Source: MGBC124762 sp048201935
GTDB lineage: Bacteria; Bacillota; Clostridia; Oscillospirales; Oscillospiraceae
Direction: 5' to 3'
DNA length: 64,000 nucleotides
Assembly: GCA_048201935.1 (NCBI GenBank)
Contig: DBFBGR010000007.1
Location: 62,001-126,000 of the forward strand
The position numbers were made by a program, and so were the translations under genes. Shown here piece after piece: positions 59,301 through 64,000 of this stretch (its first letter is position 1; each line of letters starts with the position of its first letter). Below the pieces are notes generated by a model, which did no database searches, was not told where the DNA came from, and was given only the letters and a program-made list of their open reading frames with translations.

Positions 59301-59374
59301 CCCCCCAGGGCTCGGCCACCCGCGCCGAGGTGGCCACCGTTCTTCAGCGGCTGGTGGAGCGGATGGGCAAGTGA
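56309..59374 (+). CDS. Secreted SLH protein with transcobalamin-like DUF4430 domain
   Basis: A 1021-residue surface protein, likely a capture protein for a corrinoid. After the signal peptide (1-25) comes a domain with a divergent DUF4430 pattern (about 30-155; DGVSALDVLVRAHEVAFG and later APVADGDLVEFFLYQ). A middle beta-rich part (about 160-690) and a clear DUF4430 domain (about 700-810: ATVLDVVEAALAG, NYISCVDGLAE, GPRSGWLYTLNG, SGDKIVLHYTDDWGL) follow. A Gly/Ser linker leads to three SLH repeats (about 850-1018). DUF4430 is related to the C-terminal domain of intrinsic factor and transcobalamin. The ATG is after AAGGAG. It is first in the riboswitch operon. Confidence 0.85.
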   Translation: MNVKKLVCLLLVLALALGTFPAALAVPDEPTAVTVSFTSQAEGAFLHAPQLDVEVASDLAEGYGYTDSVTDGVSALDVLVRAHEVAFGDDFTADTKDDWLVVSSSGSISKLFGVETGSCGFAVDHAQPHDDVFNDDYQCYGGYTVAQAPVADGDLVEFFLYQTQYGMLDYYVWFSQKGQRLDALSLTAGEAVSLDVEGYVIGWYGSSTQEVIDKNIANTRDYGYLEGGQAAWVDPESGALEPIPGALIDDASVLSLTAPATPGTYYLTVSLTPEDPEYDPAISLPLVEVTVAPARSAGAPDRVADYLCVNSQYTNGGYGSHPESTLYGGMVSLGGFGGSITYYYEDGLRNDPAHPYGVDFYIDGNANVDTATSTKTSFFEPGQVWVSEDGEEWYALAGSAHYDDGVDWDYTVTYEKTASGRTAWTDSRGNSADGARFTGPWPSQVTQDTIALSGVLLPARSGVAVSAGVATDAYPTQWGYADCQPNGTENPYLDNASYDLAASGFDLAWAVDRQGLPVDVSDKEFHYVKIQTASNIWHPAFGEKSPEIAGVVRADAQASPVGKTALPKSVTVTDGQRVLTLPLQEGQQVYDLDVGKMKAISLSLQGAAAEDNVYLNNRRLTQGQALEGLRLTPGEPRLVRILVQNGDKEPTICVLRLTGSTTDDPNKDPGGNTGGNDRPTQPTGKLSVWFSLLGDDAHGPLDSGETPHTLSGGGLTTWMESTRIQVSAPATVLDVVEAALAGSHSFENAGGNYISCVDGLAELDNGPRSGWLYTLNGRHPDLGVAEQAVKSGDKIVLHYTDDWGLEKDALTPDKPSGGGSGGSSGREPSQQTTQTTTGPETVVFADMTGHWARDAVDFVSARGLFRGTGPSAFSPDMPMSRAMLATVLYRLEDAASSGKSPFADVPQDAWYTDAVTWASGAGIVTGTGEGFAPDRDITRQELAVMLYRYAKCVDMDTSKTAKLDGYADAADVADWAREAMAWAVGTGLIQGRSGSALAPQGSATRAEVATVLQRLVERMGK

Positions 59375-59394
59375 AGATGACCCGCCAAGGGCCG

Positions 59395-59423
59395 TTGGCA
59401 GACCGGTCAAAACGTGGTATCAT
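59395..59423 (+). promoter_or_regulatory. Possible internal promoter before the toroid lipoprotein
   Basis: TTGGCA (59395-59400), 17-bp spacer, TATCAT (59418-59423), in a 74-base gap. Activity would be independent of the riboswitch. Confidence 0.45.
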
Positions 59424-59448
59424 AATTGGAAGGAACAGGAGGCCGCCT

Positions 59449-60507
59449 ATGTCCCGAACCAAGAAGATCCTATCCGCTTTGCTGGCGGTGTGTCTGCTGC
59501 TGGGCTGCGGTCCCCGGAGCCGCGCCGTCTCTGATGACGCCCTCACCGCCGCCCTGGAGTGCGCGGCGGCGTATGTCTCTCAGACAGCCGACCTTCAGGT
59601 GGGCGCTGTGGGCGGGGAGTGGGCCGTCCTGGGTCTGGCCCGGAGCGGCTACGCCGTGGACGAGGGCTACTACGCCCAGGTGGAGGCCTATGTCACCGCC
59701 AAAAATGGCGTGCTCCACGCCAGAAAGTACACCGAATACAGCCGCGTCGTCCTGGCCCTCTCCGCCCTGGGCCGGGACGCCCGAACGGTAGCGGGCTACG
59801 ACCTGACCCTCCCCCTGGGCGACTACGACAATACCCTCCGCCAGGGCCTCAACGGCCCCATCTGGGCCCTGCTGGCCCTGGACAGCCGGGGCTATCCCAT
59901 GCCCCAGTGTCCTGGGGCCAAGACCCAGGCCACCCGGCAGATGTATGTGGACCACATCCTGGAGCGCCAGCTCCCCGGCGGCGGCTGGAGCTTGACGGGG
60001 GAGTCCCCCGCCGAGGCCGACCTCACCGGCATGGCCCTCCAGGCCCTGGCGAAATATCAGGACCAGGTCCGGGTCCAGGCCGCCGTCCAGGCCGCGCTGG
60101 CGCTTATGAGCCAGGCCCAGGACGGCCAGGGCGGCTATTCCTCCTGGGGGACCGCCAACTCCGAGAGCGTGGCCCAGATGCTCTGCGCTCTGGGCGAGCT
60201 GGGCATTGCGCTGGACGACCCCCGCTTTGTGAAAAACGGCCACAGTCTGCTGGACGCGCTGCTGGCCTTCCAGACCCCCGACGGCGGCTTTCGCCACACC
60301 GCGGACAGCGAAGGTCCCGACCGGATGGCCAGCGAGCAGGGCCTTTACGCCCTGGCCGCCGCCAAGCGGCTCCAAGAGGGCCAAAGCTCCCTCTACCGCA
60401 TGGAGCCCCTGGCCTCTGATGGTCTGGAACTGGAGCAGCTCTTTTTCCGTGCCAGTCAGCGGCTGACAGAGCTTCTGGCCCAGGCGGCCCAGAGCGCGGG
60501 CAGGTGA
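59449..60507 (+). CDS. Lipoprotein with alpha/alpha-toroid (prenyltransferase/squalene-cyclase-like) domain
   Basis: A 352-residue lipoprotein: signal with LLLGCGP (lipid Cys about 20), then helical repeats of the terpenoid-cyclase/prenyltransferase toroid type, with GGGWSLTGESPAEADLTGMALQAL, GQGGYSSWGTANSESVAQMLCALGELGI and PDGGFRHT. The ADLTGMALQAL helix resembles the matching helix of the transcobalamin alpha domain, which shares this fold. No catalytic DxDD motif is seen, so a binding rather than cyclase role is likely. It starts after AGGAGG and is followed by the anchored DUF4430 gene with a stop/start overlap or small gap. The two together would reproduce the two domains of intrinsic factor. 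Confidence 0.8.
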   Translation: MSRTKKILSALLAVCLLLGCGPRSRAVSDDALTAALECAAAYVSQTADLQVGAVGGEWAVLGLARSGYAVDEGYYAQVEAYVTAKNGVLHARKYTEYSRVVLALSALGRDARTVAGYDLTLPLGDYDNTLRQGLNGPIWALLALDSRGYPMPQCPGAKTQATRQMYVDHILERQLPGGGWSLTGESPAEADLTGMALQALAKYQDQVRVQAAVQAALALMSQAQDGQGGYSSWGTANSESVAQMLCALGELGIALDDPRFVKNGHSLLDALLAFQTPDGGFRHTADSEGPDRMASEQGLYALAAAKRLQEGQSSLYRMEPLASDGLELEQLFFRASQRLTELLAQAAQSAGR

Positions 60508-60512
60508 CGGCC

Positions 60513-61232
60513 ATGAACTGGAGACAACACAAGTGGAAGGTCCTCCTTCCCCTGCTGGCGGCGGCCATCCTGGTCTTCGCCTACTGGTACGGCGGCAACG
60601 CCCCCGGCGCCCAAGGCTGGACGGTCTCCCCTCCGCCCACAACGGCGGTCCCGGCGACTCCTTCCCCCTCGCCCTCTCCCTCTCCGGCATCTCCCATGCC
60701 GTCGGCCTCCAGCGCACCCGTGATGGCCGCCGCGACGGCCTCTCCCAGCTCGGCCCCATCGGCGGAACCCACGCCCGCTCCAGAGGACGACGAAGCCCTC
60801 GTCTGCACCCTCTCCATCTCCTGCGCCGTGCTGCTGGACCACATGGACGATCTGGACCAAGAGACCGCCGACTTGGTGCCCCAGGACGGCTGGCTCTTGC
60901 CCCCCACCCAACTGGCCTTTGCCCAGGGCGAGAGCGTCTTTGACGCGCTCCAGCGGGCCTGCCGGGACGAGGGCGTGCACCTGGAGTTCTCCACCACGCC
61001 CCTTTACCACAGCGCCTATATCGAGGGCATCGGCAACCTCTACGAGTTCGACTGCGGCGAGCTGTCGGGCTGGATGTACCAGGTCAACGGCGCGTTCCCC
61101 AGCCGGGGCTGCTCACGCTGTGAGCTTCAAGACGGCGACGTGGTCTGCTGGCAGTATACCCGGGACCTGGGCAAGGACCTTGGCGTGGAGGGTGGCCTGG
61201 CGGCCCAGAGAGAAAACGGCCCCGAGGCGTAA
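60513..61232 (+). CDS. Membrane-anchored DUF4430 protein
   Basis: A 239-residue protein: a short N-terminal anchor (about 10-26), a Pro/Ser/Ala stalk (about 35-95), then a C-terminal DUF4430 domain (about 98-225) with ESVFDALQRACRDEGVHLEF, YIEGIGNLYEFDCGELSGWMYQVNGAFP and ELQDGDVVCWQYTRDLG. The layout matches the transcobalamin-like C-terminal domain. The ATG at 60513 follows AGGTGACGG; a GTG nine bases earlier overlaps the previous stop. Its partner is likely the preceding toroid lipoprotein. It lacks a lipobox, so it is held by an uncleaved anchor. Confidence 0.82.
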   Translation: MNWRQHKWKVLLPLLAAAILVFAYWYGGNAPGAQGWTVSPPPTTAVPATPSPSPSPSPASPMPSASSAPVMAAATASPSSAPSAEPTPAPEDDEALVCTLSISCAVLLDHMDDLDQETADLVPQDGWLLPPTQLAFAQGESVFDALQRACRDEGVHLEFSTTPLYHSAYIEGIGNLYEFDCGELSGWMYQVNGAFPSRGCSRCELQDGDVVCWQYTRDLGKDLGVEGGLAAQRENGPEA

Positions 61233-61259
61233 CGCCCGGGCTTAGGAGGTGAGGACCCA

Positions 61260-62156
61260 ATGAAGCGGCAGGATACCTTTTCCACTTGCCATCCGCTGGT
61301 GGAGCTGCTCTACTTTGCCCTGGTTCTCCTCTTCACCATGTTCCTCCCCCACCCCGGGGCCCTGGGGCTCTCCCTGGTCTGCGCCGGGGTCTACGCCCTT
61401 CGTCTGAAGGGCCCCCAAGCCCTGGGCCGCAGCCTTCGCTATCTCCTGCCCATGGCCCTCTTCGCGACGGTGGTCAATCCCGCCTTCAGCCACCGGGGCG
61501 TCACCATCCTGGCCTATCTGCCCTCGGGCAATCCCCTGACCTTGGAGAGCATCCTCTACGGGCTCTTCGCCGCCGGGCTCTTATGCACGGTGATCCTATG
61601 GTTTTTTTGCTTGACGGAGGTTTTGACCTCGGACAAGTTCGTCTACCTCTTTGGCCGGGTCATCCCCGCTTTGAGCCTGGTGCTGAGCATGGCCTTGCGC
61701 CTGGTGCCACGGTTCAAAGCTCAGTTCCAGGCGGTGGCCGACGCTCAGCGGGGCGTGGGCCGGGACCTGTCCCGGGGTCCTCTGCTCCAACGGCTACGCA
61801 CGGCGGTCACCATCCTATCCATCGTGGTGACCTGGTCGCTGGAAAACGCCATCGACACCTCCGACAGCATGAAAAGCCGGGGCTACGGCCTGCCTGGACG
61901 CACCGCCTTCTCCATCTACCGCCTGGACGGCAGGGACAAGGCCCTGCTCCTCTGGCTGGGCCTTTGCGGGCTGTATCTCGCCTTGGGCTGGGGAGCGGGC
62001 GCCTTCTCCTGGCGGTGGTATCCTTCGGTGAAGGCCGCCCCTCTCACCCCCCTCACCGCCAGTTTTTTCCTGGTTTTTCCGGCTCTTTGTATGACCCCGC
62101 TATTTCTTGACCGAAGGGAGGACGCGGCATGGAAGTCCTTACGCTGCGAGAGCTGA
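61260..62156 (+). CDS. ecfT: ECF transporter T component (EcfT)
   Basis: A 298-residue scaffold membrane protein of an energy-coupling-factor importer. It has four to six membrane segments, and two coupling helices between them carry the conserved short motifs: ADAQRGVGRDL near 162 and DSMKSRGYGLPG near 204. The second has SRG in place of the usual ARG. The ATG follows AGGAGGTG. It overlaps the ATPase gene by 28 bases and sits after the DUF4430 gene, so it is in the same operon. T components of this CbiQ type serve vitamin or metal importers. Confidence 0.9.
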   Translation: MKRQDTFSTCHPLVELLYFALVLLFTMFLPHPGALGLSLVCAGVYALRLKGPQALGRSLRYLLPMALFATVVNPAFSHRGVTILAYLPSGNPLTLESILYGLFAAGLLCTVILWFFCLTEVLTSDKFVYLFGRVIPALSLVLSMALRLVPRFKAQFQAVADAQRGVGRDLSRGPLLQRLRTAVTILSIVVTWSLENAIDTSDSMKSRGYGLPGRTAFSIYRLDGRDKALLLWLGLCGLYLALGWGAGAFSWRWYPSVKAAPLTPLTASFFLVFPALCMTPLFLDRREDAAWKSLRCES

Positions 62157-64000
62157 GCTTTTCCTATCCCCAGGCGGACGCCCCCGCTCTGGACCATGTC
62201 AGCCTGGGCGTGGAGGCCGGGGCCTTTTTCGTGCTCTGCGGCCCCTCGGGCTGCGGCAAGTCCACCCTTCTGCGCCAGTGCAAGAGCGCCCTGGTCCCCC
62301 ACGGCGCGCGAAGCGGCCAGGTGCTCTTTCAGGGAAAACCGCTGGAGGACTGCGGCCAGCGGCTCCAGGCCCAGGCCATTGGCTTCGTCCAGCAGTCCCC
62401 GGACAATCAGATCGTCACCGACAAGGTCTGGCACGAGCTGGCCTTCGGCCTGGAATCCCTGGGCCGGGACACCCCCTTCATCCGCCGCCGGGTGGCGGAG
62501 ATGGCCTCGTTTTTCGGCATCCAAGACTGGTTCGACCGGGATGTGGCCTCCCTCTCCGGCGGGCAAAAGCAGCTTTTGAACCTGGCGGCGGTGATGACCC
62601 TGGACCCCGACCTTCTCATTCTGGACGAGCCCACCAGCCAGCTCGACCCCATCGCCGCCGCCGACTTTTTGTCCGTGCTGGGCAAGCTCAACCGGGAACT
62701 TGGGGTGACGGTGCTGCTCACCGAACACCGTCTGGAGGAGGCTCTGCCCCTGGCCAGCCACGTGGCCGTGCTGGACCGGGGCCGTCTAGTGAACGTGGGC
62801 ACACCTCAAGAGGTAGGTCGAGCCCTTCGCATAAAAAATCACCCCATGTTCCTGGCCATGCCCACGCCCTTGCGGGTGTGGGCGGCGGTGGACGACGCAA
62901 ACGCCGCGCCACCCCTCACCGTCCGGGAGGGCCGGGACTGGCTGGAGCGGTACGCTGCCGGACACCAGCTCCGCCCCCTGCCCGACGAGGTCGTCCCTGA
63001 GCCCTCCAACGAGGTCGCCCTCTCCGGCCGGGAACTGTTCTTTCGCTACGAAAAGGACAGCCCCGACGTACTGCGGGGGCTGTCGCTGGAGGTGCGGCGC
63101 GGGGAGTTCTTTGCCCTGTTGGGTGGAAACGGCGTAGGTAAATCCACCCTTTTGAAACTCCTTTCCGGGTTGCAAAAGCCCCAGCGGGGAGAGCTGACCC
63201 TCCACGGCTCGGTGGCCGCCGTGCCCCAGGACCCCCAGGCCCTTTTTGTAAAGAAGACCCTCCGGGCCGACCTTTTGGAGCTCTGCCTGGACGAGGGCAA
63301 GGCCGACCAGGTGGTGGAGCTCTGCCAGCTCAGTGGCCTGCTGGAGCGCCACCCCTTCGACCTCTCCGGCGGGGAGCGCCAGCGCGCCGCCCTGGCCAAG
63401 GTCCTGCTCCTGGAGCCGGACGTTCTTTTGCTGGACGAGCCTACCAAGGGCCTGGACGCCCAGTTCAAGCGGACCCTGGCGGGCATTTTGCAAAGCCTCA
63501 CTGCCCGTGGCGTGACCATTTTGATGGTCAGTCACGACGTGGAGTTCTGCGCCGCTTACGCCCACCGCTGCGCGCTGATGTTCCGGGGCGACATCGTCAC
63601 CCAGGGTACGCCCCGGAGCTTCTTCTCGGGCAACTCCTTCTACACCACCGCCGCCAACCGCATGGGCCGGACGGTGGAGCCCCAGGCCGTCACCGCCGAC
63701 GACCTGGCGGCCCTCTGTGGCGCGCAAGCGCCCCCACCTCCCACGCCGCCGGACGACGTGCCGTCCAAACCGCCCCAGGCCAAGTCTCCCTCCCAGCCCA
63801 AGCCCCCCAAAAAGAGCAGAGCGAGCCGCCGGAGCATCGTGGCGGCGGTGATGATCCTGCTGACGATCCCCTTGACGCTGTTTGTGGGCGTTCATTTTAT
63901 GGAGGGGAAGAAGTACTACTTCATCGCCCTTTTGGTACTGCTGGAGGCCATGCTGCCCTTCTTCCTCCTCTTCGAAGGGCGCAGGCCCCAGGCCCGGGAG
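62129..64000 (+). CDS. ecfA: Fused ECF ATPases (EcfA-EcfA) with membrane extension, cut by the window edge
   Basis: Partial at the right end; 624 residues are visible with no stop codon. Two ABC ATPase domains lie in one chain. The first (about 1-240) has Walker A GPSGCGKST, signature LSGGQKQ, Walker B LLILDEPTSQLD and TEHRL. The second (about 285-515) has GGNGVGKST, LSGGERQ, VLLLDEPTKGLD and VSHDV. After a Pro/Lys linker (about 530-565) two hydrophobic segments appear (SIVAAVMILLTIPLTLFVGV and YYFIALLVLLEAMLPFFLLF), so the chain probably continues into an S component. The ATG at 62129 is preceded by GGGAGGA. Confidence 0.88.
   Translation, partial: MEVLTLRELSFSYPQADAPALDHVSLGVEAGAFFVLCGPSGCGKSTLLRQCKSALVPHGARSGQVLFQGKPLEDCGQRLQAQAIGFVQQSPDNQIVTDKVWHELAFGLESLGRDTPFIRRRVAEMASFFGIQDWFDRDVASLSGGQKQLLNLAAVMTLDPDLLILDEPTSQLDPIAAADFLSVLGKLNRELGVTVLLTEHRLEEALPLASHVAVLDRGRLVNVGTPQEVGRALRIKNHPMFLAMPTPLRVWAAVDDANAAPPLTVREGRDWLERYAAGHQLRPLPDEVVPEPSNEVALSGRELFFRYEKDSPDVLRGLSLEVRRGEFFALLGGNGVGKSTLLKLLSGLQKPQRGELTLHGSVAAVPQDPQALFVKKTLRADLLELCLDEGKADQVVELCQLSGLLERHPFDLSGGERQRAALAKVLLLEPDVLLLDEPTKGLDAQFKRTLAGILQSLTARGVTILMVSHDVEFCAAYAHRCALMFRGDIVTQGTPRSFFSGNSFYTTAANRMGRTVEPQAVTADDLAALCGAQAPPPPTPPDDVPSKPPQAKSPSQPKPPKKSRASRRSIVAAVMILLTIPLTLFVGVHFMEGKKYYFIALLVLLEAMLPFFLLFEGRRPQARE

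Overview
The window is 64 kb of high-GC DNA with dense, mostly short-spaced operons, strong AGGAGG-type ribosome binding sites, and TTGACA/TATAAT-type promoters usually 17 bp apart. Gene content points to an anaerobic, acetate-forming, probably spore-forming member of the Clostridia, most like high-GC Oscillospiraceae (Flavonifractor/Pseudoflavonifractor-like; inference from gene content only). The evidence is acetate kinase, NADP-type glutamate dehydrogenase, several S-layer-homology (SLH) surface proteins, a SpoVK-like AAA+ protein, a GerS/YdcC-like lipoprotein next to alanine racemase, mini-RNase III and RqcH. No tRNA, rRNA, CRISPR array or intact transposon was found.

Layout. 0-5.5 kb: an extracytoplasmic flavin-redox group, made of a lipoprotein reductase with two covalent-FMN domains, DUF1622, Gx transporter, NusG-domain-II protein and the FMN transferase ApbE. 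5.5-8.2 kb: cold-shock protein, HAD phosphatase, AAA+ ATPase. 8.3-8.65 kb: a structured non-coding RNA with its own promoter and terminator, possibly raiA RNA. 8.7-15.3 kb: a long plus-strand run (dihydrofolate reductase, NnrD, membrane protein, GerS-like lipoprotein, Alr, MazF without a visible antitoxin, secreted protein, MrnC, RqcH). 15.3-25.4 kb: HPr-like protein, small membrane-anchored proteins, SLH protein, GdhA, a large Sel1-repeat protein, AckA and the divergent TmcAL. 25.4-31.7 kb: paired zinc-ribbon membrane proteins, uridine kinase, and a surface O-acylation operon (DUF4358, MBOAT, DHHW). 31.7-45.8 kb: small regulator, phosphodiester glycosidase, MATE pump, NlpC/P60, D,D-carboxypeptidase, IlvD, aldose epimerase, a propeller/HD-GYP sensor, left-handed beta-helix protein and a ComEA-like protein. 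45.8-55.9 kb: a two-component system around a surface protein, divergent from an 1824-residue SLH protein.

56.0-64.0 kb is the most interesting region. A cobalamin-type riboswitch with terminator hairpins precedes a secreted SLH protein with a transcobalamin-like DUF4430 domain. Next come a lipoprotein with an alpha/alpha-toroid fold signature, a membrane-anchored DUF4430 protein, EcfT, and one polypeptide that fuses two ECF ATPases and runs into a membrane domain cut by the window edge. Eukaryotic intrinsic factor and transcobalamin combine an alpha/alpha-toroid with a DUF4430-like beta domain. This operon appears to encode the same two modules as separate surface proteins feeding an ECF importer, which would be a Gram-positive corrinoid capture and uptake system. 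The order of modules and the riboswitch are visible in the sequence; the B12 function is inferred.

The coding density and GC-rich codon use generate many long antisense ORFs, which were left out. Promoter calls are by eye from hexamers and spacing. Protein families are from recall of motifs, not database searches.
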